Shown: positions 1 to 6,092, counted from the first letter of the stretch. The stretch is DNA of 11,003 nucleotides from Candidatus Bathyarchaeota archaeon BA1 (GCA_001399805.1 LIHJ01000071.1:1-11003); one strand, 5' to 3'. Notes: generated from the letters alone by a model not told the origin. Numbers and translations are program-made.

Positions 1-69
1 CTCCTCAGTCACTAAACAATCCTTGACAGAAACGGAGCTCTACCACCAACTGCTGGGAAAATAGCCTTA

Positions 70-232
70 TCATACCATAGCGCGCGCTATGAAATTTAAC
101 AATAAAGTTGTGCCGTCGTCTTCGAAAATAGCTTCAAACCATTTAGCTCCATCCCTTTTAAAGAAGTGCTATAATAAGTGAGATGATTAAGAGAATGTTT
201 AGGATCCTGATCGTTAAAGAAGATTTCTGCAT
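70..232 (-). pseudogene. Frameshifted remnant of a small membrane or secreted protein
   Basis: On the minus strand an ATG at 232 opens a 24-residue stretch (MQKSSLTIRI, then ILNILLIISLIIALL) that looks like a signal peptide or a membrane segment and ends at a TAA. One base of frame slip at about 155-162 joins it to a second open stretch containing KWFEAIFEDDGTTLLLNF, which stops at 70-72. The composition of both halves looks coding, and together they would make about 54 residues. A GGTG sits just before the ATG and an A/T-rich TATA-like stretch lies upstream near 262-272. I do not recognise the family. It may instead be the leftover N-terminus of a larger surface protein. Confidence is low because neither half is long. 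Confidence 0.33.
76..91. repeat. 16-bp perfect GC-alternating palindrome
   Basis: CATAGCGCGCGCTATG reads the same on both strands. It lies inside the minus-strand remnant at 70-232, so it may simply be coding sequence. Shorter GCGCGCTA-like cores also occur near 6576 and 9334. Confidence 0.6.
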
Positions 233-290
233 TTTACACCAAGATATTTGCTTCTCTCTATTTATTTAAACAAATGCGGGGCGTGATTAT

Positions 291-488
291 TTAATGTTGA
301 GCTGGTCGATGTGCGTTTATTTTAGTTATGTAGGCCAGCCAGAAGCTGCCTGGTATTGAAAAGGAAATCTTGATTCTGAAGATGTTGCCCGTTGAAAGCC
401 TTGGTGCTGTCAGTTGATATCTTCCGTCTAGGGTTACCATTATAGTGGTGTCGTTGAGGGTGACATGGAAGTCATCAAACGTAGTTAC
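291..488 (-). pseudogene. Start-less coding fragment, possible beta-rich C-terminus
   Basis: A minus-strand reading frame is open from an upstream stop near 553 to the TAA at 291-293. From about 488 it reads like a real protein: VTTFDDFHVTLNDTTIM, then VTLDGRYQLTAPRLSTGNIF, then RIKISFSIPGSFWLAYI. The alternating hydrophobic pattern suggests beta strands, as in surface or binding domains. There is no ATG, GTG or TTG in frame at its beginning, so it is probably a truncated or frameshifted C-terminal fragment. It lies downstream of the HEPN pseudogene and on the same strand. I cannot name the family. Confidence 0.35.
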
Positions 489-558
489 TATGAAGCTAAG
501 AAAAATGTATGAACATACGAAAATCTTGAATAATGTTGAGATATTTCAGATTCAGCGG

Positions 559-934
559 CTAAAGTCTTGTTTCAAAGAGCTTAATCATTTTTTCCGCGGT
601 TTTGTAATGCTTATCTCGTCGTCTTTGGTGAATGTGGCTCTTGGGTCGTACCTCGCCTTATTCCTCAGGATCAGGGCTTGATGTGGCTCCCTTCCCATGT
701 CTCGGTCCGCCTCCCGGTCGGGATGTAAAGCCTCCCGAATTGGTCCAGCATTCCGCCGTGTGATTTTGCCAGGGTTTCACCCTTTCCTACGATGAGGGCT
801 TTTACTACTAGCTCGGCTGCGTTGTAGCCAGCATCTGTTGGCAGCCTTATGTCGTTCCTTTCGATGGATTCTCTGGCGTATTTCAGCCACTCGAGAGCCA
901 ATGCGTAGTAGTCTCGAGATAGTAGGTCTCTCAC
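559..934 (-). pseudogene. HEPN-domain protein, broken by two frameshifts
   Basis: HEPN proteins are small helical proteins, often ribonuclease toxins paired with a minimal nucleotidyltransferase (MNT). Reading from the GTG at 934, the first frame gives YYALALEWLKYARESIERND, then AGYNAAELVVKALIVGKGE and the SHGG turn: the usual HEPN helix 1, helix 2 and loop. The frame then slips at about 696-722. The next frame continues correctly with RDMGREPHQALILRNKARYD, the C-terminal HEPN helix around the R-x-K-A-R-Y-D motif. It slips again at about 604-618 into HYKTAEKMIKLFETRL and stops at 559. Joined, this makes about 125 residues, the normal size for the family. Neither break is at a long homopolymer. 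The product can hardly be functional as written, unless both slips are sequencing errors. The gene would encode a toxin-like partner of the MNT remnant just upstream. Confidence 0.75.
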
Positions 935-944
935 TTTGAGGGTC

Positions 945-1046
945 CATGGAAAACAATATTTTCCCTTCCCTTTCCACCTCATTCAAGTAGGGATTATCGC
1001 CGATACGCTCGTGGATGCTTATCGTGACAGGCTCGAAACGCGCCCA
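945..1046 (-). pseudogene. Possible C-terminal trace of an MNT nucleotidyltransferase
   Basis: Immediately upstream of the HEPN remnant, on the same strand, one frame reads WARFEPVTISIHERI, then GDNPYLNEVEREGKILFS. The ending, an acidic helix followed by REGKILFS next to a HEPN start, resembles the C-terminus of the small nucleotidyltransferases that precede HEPN genes in archaea. The GSxARG-type catalytic motif expected further upstream was not found, so at most a stub is left. The opposite strand is also open across this stretch. The call rests mainly on position and a short resemblance. Confidence 0.25.
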
Positions 1047-1228
1047 CGGCCAAGAAGTGCAGGAAATGCAGGGGCAAGAATCTGCGGTGGAAGAAGCGTG
1101 AGCTGGTTCGCTAATGGCTGAATTGTTACGTTACTGGTTTTTAGAAAAATAAATTTTCGGGCCGTCTATAGAGGGGTTCTATTAGGCGTTCGGATCAGGA
1201 TCTGCTTTATATCTAGTTTTGGGTTATA

Positions 1229-1425
1229 ATGGTTGGGGAGGCTTGCCTGGGGTCGGCTGCGGTGCGCAAAATCAAGCCTTCGCCCTACTGGATGACGAAC
1301 CAGCCAGAGCCTTCGCCAAAAACCTCAGAATCTCCATCTGAGGAGCGCTTGGATTTCTTCTTGAAGCCGCAAAAAAAGAACTCACTCCCGCAAAACTCCC
1401 CTTTATTTTGCAATTGCGTTTTTAA
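1229..1425 (+). pseudogene. PIN-like DUF3368 protein remnant
   Basis: From the ATG at 1229 the first frame gives VGEACLGSAAVR. A slip at about 1255-1262 leads to QAFALLDDEPARAFAKNLRI, an in-frame TGA at 1339-1341, then GALGFLLEAAKKELTPAKLP and a stop at 1423-1425. The combination of GEA, then LLDDxxARxxAxxL, then GxLGxLLxAKKxxL is the hallmark of the C-terminal half of DUF3368, a PIN-like nuclease family that is usually a toxin paired with a small UPF0175 antitoxin. The N-terminal half with the first catalytic Asp is missing. A frameshift, a premature stop and the truncation together mark it as a pseudogene. It converges on the small gene at 1403-1618 and overlaps its 3' end by about 20 bases. 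Confidence 0.5.
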
Positions 1426-1618
1426 TTTCCTTATGGCGGCGGCCCTTCATCGAGATTAATGTTTGCTTAGCCATCTGAAGCATGCACTTCAATTTTGTCC
1501 ACGAACAGCAGATCCCGCACGCTTTACACTTTAAAGCCCTTCGGAGCTCGCGCTTAGTCGCTAAGCCAAAAGTCAGGGTGAGGACGAGCATGATTGCAAG
1601 AACGCATAACGGGCACAT
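1403..1618 (-). CDS. Small cysteine-rich membrane protein (hypothetical)
   Basis: 71 residues from the ATG at 1618. It starts with MCPLC, runs directly into one hydrophobic segment (VLAIMLVLTLTFGLA, about residues 6-20), then a basic stretch (TKRELRRALK) and a second cysteine cluster (CKACGICC, about residues 31-38). The rest is basic and helical, with one more Cys. I do not recognise a named family, but small archaeal proteins with a Cys pair just before a membrane helix are common. The six cysteines in two clusters could bind a metal or take part in thiol redox chemistry; that is inference. It lies 33 bases downstream of the flavodoxin gene on the same strand, so co-transcription is likely. 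The 3' end overlaps the convergent DUF3368 remnant. Confidence 0.45.
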   Translation of the reverse strand: MCPLCVLAIMLVLTLTFGLATKRELRRALKCKACGICCSWTKLKCMLQMAKQTLISMKGRRHKEIKNAIAK

Positions 1619-1651
1619 GTTTTATGCTTCCGCGCGGCTCTTAGCTTAAAC

Positions 1652-2035
1652 TTATATCCTTGATAGGAGCGATTTTCCGAATTCGGTGGCTCGTTTAAGA
1701 TCCTCCTCAACTGGAGGCTTATCTCCCACTTTTATGTCGAGTTTCCCCACGACCTCTATCTTTCTCTTTCTCAATTCTCTTTCCATGATTTTCAAAGTGT
1801 TTCCATGATTCTCCGCGCACGTACAGAACACTGCAGCCCTTTTTGCCCCAGTCTTTTTAATGAAATCTATTACTTGTTCAACGGGTTTGCCGCCATGAAC
1901 AGGAGAGCCTATAACCACAAACTCAGCATCACCCTCACCAACCTTCCTCGCCTCCGTTTCTAAGCCATCAGCAATAGCCTTCGCAACTTTCTCCGTATTT
2001 CCAGTTTCAGAATAATAAACAACCAGAGCGTTCAT
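1652..2035 (-). CDS. Short-chain flavodoxin domain protein
   Basis: 127 residues, an FMN-binding electron-transfer protein expected in the cytoplasm. Strand one and the phosphate loop are clear (ALVVYYSETGNTEKVAKAI; S9-x-T-G-N-T14 binds the FMN phosphate). The loop after strand three is GSPVHGGKP (about residues 63-71), and CTCAENHGNTLKIM (about residues 91-104) occupies the second isoalloxazine-binding loop, with two cysteines that could be redox active. The C-terminus (FGKSLLSRI) closes the last helix, so the single domain is complete, slightly shorter than typical flavodoxins of about 140-150 residues. The ATG at 2035 is preceded by GGTGGGTG at 2043-2050, a good ribosome binding site at 7 bases. 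The physiological partner cannot be told from this window. It is one of the few non-toxin genes here without any lesion. Confidence 0.93.
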   Translation of the reverse strand: MNALVVYYSETGNTEKVAKAIADGLETEARKVGEGDAEFVVIGSPVHGGKPVEQVIDFIKKTGAKRAAVFCTCAENHGNTLKIMERELRKRKIEVVGKLDIKVGDKPPVEEDLKRATEFGKSLLSRI

Positions 2036-2242
2036 CTTTTAACACCCACCAATAATTTTTCCGAGCATCCTACGTTTAAGCTTAATGGATTCGATCGAAC
2101 AGGCCTAAAGAAACGACGGGGGAGTTGACGGTTAGGGTTACAAGTAAGCCCGGCGAGATCAAGCAACTCCTTGAGGTGGCTTTGAATACGTCTGTGAGAA
2201 AGACGGATTGATGTTCTTCCGCAAACGCAAGTAGCCGACAAG

Positions 2243-2275
2243 AGCTTACTAAAAACGGGAAAGCTTACTAAAAAC
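2243..2275. repeat. Short direct repeat, 14 bp x 2
   Basis: AGCTTACTAAAAAC occurs at 2243-2256 and again at 2262-2275, a 19-base period. The second copy covers the stop codon and last codons of the truD remnant, so this looks like a small tandem duplication at the 3' end of that gene. The region 2041-2242 otherwise holds only the flavodoxin leader and short unconvincing frames. Confidence 0.75.
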
Positions 2276-3445
2276 CCGCTTTTACTAGGTCCCGTGGCTT
2301 CATGAATTCCCTTAGAAGGGTGGTTGCATAGGAGCCTCGATGCAGCGTGAAGCTCAGCCCCACTCTTTGCTTGGATGGATCTACGGAGTCACGTGATGCT
2401 CCATCCGTAGAAAGAAGGATCATGGACGCCGATATGGTTCGCAGTCCTCCGGAGGCGCTGATTTCTGGCATGGATGAAACACGGAAATCCTGAGGGGAAA
2501 CGCCTTCGCTCTCAAGGGTTTCTCGCTCAATCTCGCCTTGAATCCCATCAGAGGGAGGCTGTTTAAACCCTATAAGCGGAAGAGCAATACGCATCCTTCC
2601 ATCGGTTAAAGCTTTGGATAGATTGAACGGTGACCTGTGTAAATTGGGTTATGGGAAGCCCGTAACCGTTGAGGCTTAATGCATAGTCTCCGATCTGAGC
2701 CTCGTTTAAGGGGATGCCCCGCTGGATCCTTTGGCTAAGAAACTTATTGAAGAGGAAGGATTGATAGGCTTGGATAAAGAGTTTGCGTAACTTCCTGGGC
2801 AGCCTCCGGAAGGCGCCCACGAAGTCCCTTGGTCGCTTCGCCAGGTGGCTGAGCATCCAGCGCTCATACCTGAGGTGCTTCGGGAAGCTGCGAGCCGCCT
2901 CCTGGAAGTCTTGCGTGTCCAGTAGCTGTTGCCGCGCCTCCCTTAACTCAGGGTGCTCATGGGGGCTTGGCTGAGCGAGAAAGGTGAGCGCCGCCTTTTG
3001 CGGGTCGCTTCTCACGAGAAAACTGCCCACTAGGTGGGTGATGGGCCGGATGGTTCCAAAGCGTTGATGCCCAAAAAAGTTGGGAAACCCCCCTAAGTTC
3101 GATAGCTCGCTTCGCACCCTTTCAACTCGTTGTTCAGTCGTGGAGGAGGTGTGAGATATTGCCCTGATTGTGATATGGAACCGGTTTCCGAGGAGAAGAT
3201 GTGGATAAACTGCTTCGTCGCAAAACCGTAGCGGATAAAGGCTGACGCCTTTGATTCTCACCTGTTGAATCCGCTCAGGCGCGACGCCAAGGAGGCTAAC
3301 GTGTTGAGCCGTGAGAGCCCTTGATCCGGGCTATTTTTACGCGTGAACAAAGGGAGTAGGACTGGAAGATGGATATGGTCATTAAATATGCGCCCAATGC
3401 CTTACGCAGCCTAGCCATCCCAATAGTCTCCGGAGGATCCTGCAT
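2268..3445 (-). pseudogene. truD: tRNA pseudouridine synthase D (TruD/Pus7 family), broken
   Basis: TruD converts U13 of tRNA to pseudouridine. Three frames must be joined. The first, from the ATG at 3445, gives PPETIGMARLRKALGAYL and SRVKIARIKG. After a slip at about 3318-3330 the second gives SRALTAQHVSLLGVAPERI, then LLGNRFHITIRAI, NLGGFPNFFGHQRFGTIRP and AYQSFLFNKFLSQRI, all classic family motifs. A second slip at about 2604-2617 leads to GRMRIALPLIGFKQ and the C-terminus YATTLLREFMKPRDLVKAGF, ending at 2268. In the family the catalytic Asp sits in G-x-K-D-x-x-A-x-T; here that position reads Gly in either frame (IK-G-SRALT). About 70 N-terminal residues are absent, cut off where vapC-A ends. 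It is therefore a pseudogene, and the genome should carry another truD if the modification is kept. Confidence 0.9.
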
Positions 3446-3448
3446 TAG

Positions 3449-3850
3449 TCATTCAAAAAACAACCTTAGGAAGTCCACTTTTCCTAGGTGTTTGTAGTCG
3501 TTTGAGTACAGCTCGAAAACGCCCATCCTAATCATTACAGCGACGTTGATCCCGTCGTTGAAATCAATACCATAGAGGCTCATGTTATTTGCACCTACAA
3601 GAAGGTCATCTTCATCAAACCCCACCACTTCCAGGCTTTTATATGACAAGATCTTTTCAAGGGTCGGCTTAATATCACCCTGTCTACCCATAGCCTCCAA
3701 CACCCACCCGACCTCACACAAAACCAGCGTTGAGGTTACAGCTTCCTCGCCCTTCTCTATGCGCTCAAGAATTCGTCTGGAGGTTTCACCAAATCGAGGA
3801 TGGCTGGTGGCGCTGTACATGAACACGTTTGTGTCCACAAACCGCTTCAT
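3449..3850 (-). CDS. vapC: VapC-type PIN toxin (pair A)
   Basis: 133 residues. PIN-domain ribonuclease, the toxin half of a VapBC pair; such enzymes cut tRNA or rRNA in a Mg2+-dependent way. All four acidic positions are visible: D6 in RFVDTNVF, E46 in LVLCEVGW, D99 in IDFNDG and D118 in YSNDYKH. The length is normal. The ATG overlaps the end of vapB-A in an ATGA, so translation is probably coupled. It is clearly paralogous to vapC-C: both have GEEAVT(S/N)T before the Glu, and YSND near the end. The stop lies 3 bases before the truncated 5' end of the truD remnant on the same strand. It appears intact. The RNA target cannot be read from sequence. Confidence 0.93.
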   Translation of the reverse strand: MKRFVDTNVFMYSATSHPRFGETSRRILERIEKGEEAVTSTLVLCEVGWVLEAMGRQGDIKPTLEKILSYKSLEVVGFDEDDLLVGANNMSLYGIDFNDGINVAVMIRMGVFELYSNDYKHLGKVDFLRLFFE

Positions 3851-4098
3851 TCTAACTCCTCGACCAGTCTCCTTCTGACGTGTGCCCTAGCCACATCCTT
3901 CGGCTCCTCGATCGGAGGCTCCACCCTCACACTTCCATGCAAGGCCTCCGTTGGCCTCTCATAAGTCCTAACTGGAAGAAGAACTATCTGACCCCTACAA
4001 TCTCTAACGATCAGCCTTGAACCCTCCCTCACACCATACTTATCTCGAAGCTCCTTGGGAAGAACTACACGACCATATTTCCCTATCTCAACAGACAC
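3847..4098 (-). CDS. vapB: VapB-type AbrB antitoxin (pair A)
   Basis: 83 residues from a GTG at 4098. The first 45 residues are a swapped-hairpin AbrB/SpoVT DNA-binding domain: SVEIGKYGRVVLPKELRDKY, then EGSRLIVRDCRGQIVLLPV. The C-terminal tail (TEALHGSVRVEPPIEEPKD, followed by an Arg-rich helix) is the usual PIN-toxin-binding extension. The frame is open upstream to 4176, but that extra part is hydrophobic, lies over the promoter repeats and is unlike the family, so I prefer the GTG, with GGTGAT at 4103-4108 as ribosome binding site. The protein should bind and neutralise VapC-A and repress its own promoter, where 12-bp direct repeats lie at 4108-4137. It ends in an ATGA overlap with vapC-A. 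Confidence 0.9.
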   Translation of the reverse strand: MSVEIGKYGRVVLPKELRDKYGVREGSRLIVRDCRGQIVLLPVRTYERPTEALHGSVRVEPPIEEPKDVARAHVRRRLVEELE

Positions 4099-4107
4099 AA
4101 CATCACC

Positions 4108-4137
4108 GACAAATAAATAAAAAATGACAAATAAATA
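4108..4137 (-). promoter_or_regulatory. Direct-repeat promoter/operator of vapBC-A
   Basis: Read on the minus strand, TATTTATTTGTC occurs twice at 4126-4137 and 4108-4119, exactly 18 bases apart, and a weaker third match (TTTTTGTC) follows at 4145-4152. The A/T-rich units resemble TATA boxes, and they end about 10 bases before the GTG start of vapB-A. Repeats of this spacing are plausible binding sites for the AbrB antitoxin, giving autorepression. The repeats are seen directly; the operator role is inferred. Confidence 0.5.
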
Positions 4138-4467
4138 CTTTATTGACAAAAACTCATATTGCAACCATCTCCTCATAACGTGGTTAGAAAACGAGAACCT
4201 TGCAAACTTGTGGTAGCGAATATCTAGCGTGACTTCTTAGCGACCGAGATGGATAAAGGACATGGACAACGATTTAGAGACGAATTTATCTCATGTCGAA
4301 GACGATAAGGGGGGGGCTATAGGGGGTCTAGAAAGAGAGAAATAGTTATGGAAAAGCCTATTTCCACTCTCAACTAAATAATTCAAGAAACAAAGCCTAA
4401 ACTCGGAGGAATCACAAGTGGGGGATACTAGTAGACAAAAACACACGCGCAATTGTGCAAGGAATCA

Positions 4468-4500
4468 CCGGAAGTTAAAGAGAAACACCTCTTTAACCGG
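4468..4500. repeat. Small hairpin insertion inside sucD
   Basis: The arms TTAAAGAG (4475-4482) and CTCTTTAA (4489-4496) are perfect inverted repeats around a 6-base loop. CCGG flanks them at 4468-4471 and 4497-4500, and ACCGG (4467-4471 and 4496-4500) could be read as a 5-bp target duplication. In SucD proteins GITG is normally followed within two or three residues by GEFHT or GSFHT, so about 31 bases here are extra and shift the frame by one. Confidence 0.75.
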
Positions 4501-4944
4501 GAAAGACAAGGAGAATTCCACACGAGGCTCATGCTCGATTACGGGACCCAGATCGTCGCGGGTGTGACCCCTGGAAGAGGGGGAAGCCAGGTTCATGGGG
4601 TCCCGGTCTATGACGCCGTGGAGGAGGCGGTGGAGGAACATGAAGCAGATGCCTCCATAATTTTTGTTCCCGCTCCCTTCGCCGCCGATGCCGCGTTTGA
4701 AGCTATGGAGAGTGGGTTAAAAACCGTCGTGATCATCACTGAGCATATTCCCGTGAAGTACGCCATAACCTGTATGGCGTATGCGAGGCAACACGGAGTG
4801 GTGGTCATCGGTCCCAACACGCCTGGAGTTATCACAACGGGTGAGTGCAAGCTAGGGGTCATGCCCGCCCACGTTTTTAGGCCGGGAATTGTAGGGATGG
4901 CTTCGAGGAGCGGGCTTGTAGAAAAAATGGAGCAAAATTTAAGT

Positions 4945-4965
4945 AATGGAATATTTTATTCCATT
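4945..4965 (+). promoter_or_regulatory. Palindromic operator over the TATA box of vapBC-B
   Basis: AATGGAA (4945-4951) and TTCCATT (4959-4965) form a 7-bp inverted repeat around TATTTTA, which is itself TATA-like. GGTGAT (4967-4972) follows as ribosome binding site, and the vapB-B ATG is at 4977. A repressor on the palindrome would cover the TATA box, which fits autorepression by the AbrB antitoxin. The palindrome is seen directly; its role is inferred. Confidence 0.5.
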
Positions 4966-4976
4966 TGGTGATTTAT

Positions 4977-5252
4977 ATGGAACGGATCGTCATGGTTGAT
5001 AGGCAGGGCAGACTCGTCTTACCAGCATCAATTCGGGAAAACCTTGGCTTAACGGGTGGTGGGAGGGTCTCCGTTAGGCTAGATGGCTCTAAAGTGATCA
5101 TCGAACCAGTCTTCGAGGATCTAGAGGAGGGGGTTAAGATGTGGAAAGAGTCGACTTTAAGGCTTAGCGTTGAGCCGTTTACAGAGGATATTGAGGATAG
5201 CTGGAAGTGGATGAGCCGTGAATACGCTAGAAGGAAACTTGGCCTACGTTGA
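4977..5252 (+). CDS. vapB: VapB-type AbrB antitoxin (pair B)
   Basis: 91 residues from the ATG at 4977. Residues 1-46 form an AbrB/SpoVT domain: ERIVMVDRQGRLVLPASIRE, then GGGRVSVRLDGSKVIIEPV. The tail of about 45 residues (EDLEEGVKMWKESTLRLSVE and a final helix ending in REYARRKLGLR) would wrap the toxin. TTG at 4965 and GTG at 4968 are in frame, but ATG at 4977 is preferred because GGTGAT lies 4 bases before it and the family begins close to this point. The tail differs from those of pairs A and C, so cross-neutralisation is unlikely. It is intact, unlike the sucD fragment directly upstream, and overlaps the start of vapC-B. Confidence 0.9.
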   Translation: MERIVMVDRQGRLVLPASIRENLGLTGGGRVSVRLDGSKVIIEPVFEDLEEGVKMWKESTLRLSVEPFTEDIEDSWKWMSREYARRKLGLR

Positions 5253-5706
5253 AGGGATCGCGGACGTAAGCATACTTGTCCCCGTATGCTTTGATAACCC
5301 CTTGAAACAGAATGCCGTGAATTTCATATCAGACGTTTTAGCTCAAAGAAGGCGAATGATTATACCAGTCACAGCCGTGATGGGCGCCTATCATATAGCC
5401 ACGACCTATCTAAGGGCATCGAGGCCCATTGTCAAAAGGATCTTAGAGGGGCTCTTAAGAACTAGATCCCCAGCCCTCTACCCCCATGTAACCCCTGAAT
5501 TAGCCATAGATGCGCTAGATTGTGCCACCGCCTACAGCGTTGAATCTTGGGACGGATACCTAGTAGCTCTAGCCAGAAGCCTCGGCGTTAAGGTCGTGTA
5601 CTCCTTAGATGAGGAGCTGTCTAAGATAAAGGAAATGGTCGCCATAAATCCATTCCCCAAAGACAAAGTTCGGGAATACCACGATTTCATCGAGCATAGT
5701 AAATAA
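5239..5706 (+). CDS. vapC: VapC-like PIN protein with one acidic residue missing (pair B)
   Basis: 155 residues from a TTG at 5239, chosen because GAAGGA precedes it closely and the PIN core starts right after; GTG at 5218 is an alternative. The overlap with vapB-B is 14 bases. The core reads GIADVSILVPV (D9), IIPVTAVMGAYHIATTYL, then SVESWDGYLVALARSLGVKV (D105) and VVYSLDEELSKI (D124). In ordinary PIN toxins the second helix carries a Glu where this protein has G49 (MGAYHIATTYL). The third and fourth acidic residues are present. It belongs to a different PIN subfamily from A and C and has a longer middle helix region. It may be a slower nuclease or use another residue. The frame is intact and the place next to an AbrB antitoxin supports the toxin role. 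Confidence 0.87.
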   Translation: MAYVEGIADVSILVPVCFDNPLKQNAVNFISDVLAQRRRMIIPVTAVMGAYHIATTYLRASRPIVKRILEGLLRTRSPALYPHVTPELAIDALDCATAYSVESWDGYLVALARSLGVKVVYSLDEELSKIKEMVAINPFPKDKVREYHDFIEHSK

Positions 5707-5771
5707 CATAGGAGCTTACATAACAGCCCATCTACCGCGGATTGGCGACCACATATCAATGGTCTGGTGGA

Positions 5772-6092
5772 TCAAATAAATGTACGGCATGGGATGCGCA
5801 ACCGAAAAGAGAGACCACGTAAAAGGGATGATGGTCGTACCACGCAAAACGAAAATATAAGGCTGCTTTTCCATGTCCGCTTCTCCCCAGCCTGTACAAT
5901 GTCGCCTTTCTCCAAGTATTCCTCTGCTTCCCTGAGGTACTTCTCATAAAGCTTGAGGTAAAGCTCCACCCTTTCGTCCACGTCGAGATCCACGGAGGCT
6001 AAGTGGAGCAGATATTCGTCTATGGCGACGCCCCTCTCCCCAGCCTTCTTCAGAAGCACGCTGGCCAAAGCGTCAGCGATCTCAATCTCCAT
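5772..6092 (-). pseudogene. PaREP1-family protein, C-terminus lost
   Basis: PaREP1 is a helical family of unknown function, expanded in Pyrobaculum and other Crenarchaeota. The preferred start is the ATG at 6092, with GAGGG just upstream; the frame also opens at 6104. The N-terminal part is typical: IADALASVLLKKAGERG, DVDERVELYLKLYEKYLREA and EEYLEKGDIVQAGEK. In the family the last motif runs on into W-G-A and two more helices. Here, after AGEK (near 5880), the frame continues as RTWKSSLIFSFCVV and then arginine-rich sequence unlike the family, to a stop at 5772. A one-base slip in AAAA near 5870 would give KAALYF instead, so a frameshift is likely. The first 71 residues could still be made, but about half the usual protein is lost. 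Confidence 0.62.

Larger units (their letters stand above)
4418..4971 (+). pseudogene. sucD: Succinyl-CoA synthetase alpha subunit, truncated and interrupted
   Basis: SucD is the CoA-binding, phospho-histidine subunit of succinyl-CoA ligase in the TCA cycle. A ribosome binding site GGAGGA (4405-4410) precedes a GTG at 4418. The following G run has one base too many for the frame to reach ILVDKNTRAIVQGITG (4425-4472). A hairpin insertion of about 31 bases then breaks the frame at 4472-4503. Beyond it the gene reads well: GEFHTRLMLDYGTQIVAGVT, then VFVPAPFA-like (SIIFVPAPFAADAAFEAMES), then VVVIGPNTPGVIT and GIVGMASRSG. Similarity stops at about 4914; the 19 residues after it up to 4971 are unrelated. 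Only the N-terminal CoA-binding half of the roughly 290-residue protein is left, and the catalytic His half is gone. No sucC is seen upstream. vapB-B starts just beyond the break. Confidence 0.92.

Noticed and set aside
445..681. Plus-strand frame of 78 codons at the left end
   Set aside because: Overlaps the HEPN pseudogene and the minus-strand fragment, which both look more coding; no motif.
1026..1122. Plus-strand frame with a C-x2-C motif (KKCRKCRGKNLRWKKRELVR) resembling half a zinc ribbon
   Set aside because: Only one Cys pair and about 32 codons, with no start; too little to call a gene.
2032..2241. Minus-strand frame of 69 codons ending in an ATGA overlap with the flavodoxin gene
   Set aside because: The overlap looked like an operon, but the product is low-complexity basic sequence without a motif, and the opposite strand reads at least as well (LTVRVTSKPGEIKQLLEVAL), so neither can be called.
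3582..3878. Plus-strand frame of 98 codons opposite vapC-A/vapB-A
   Set aside because: It is antisense to a clear VapBC pair and its translation is serine/proline-rich with no motif.
4468..4503. Archaeal bulge-helix-bulge intron in sucD
   Set aside because: CCGG/CCGG could be the 4-bp central helix with AAG and GAA bulges, but cutting there removes 29 bases and does not restore the frame, and no outer helix forms.
4608..4862. Minus-strand frame of 84 codons opposite sucD
   Set aside because: Shadow of the well-supported SucD coding sequence; serine/alanine-rich with no family signature.
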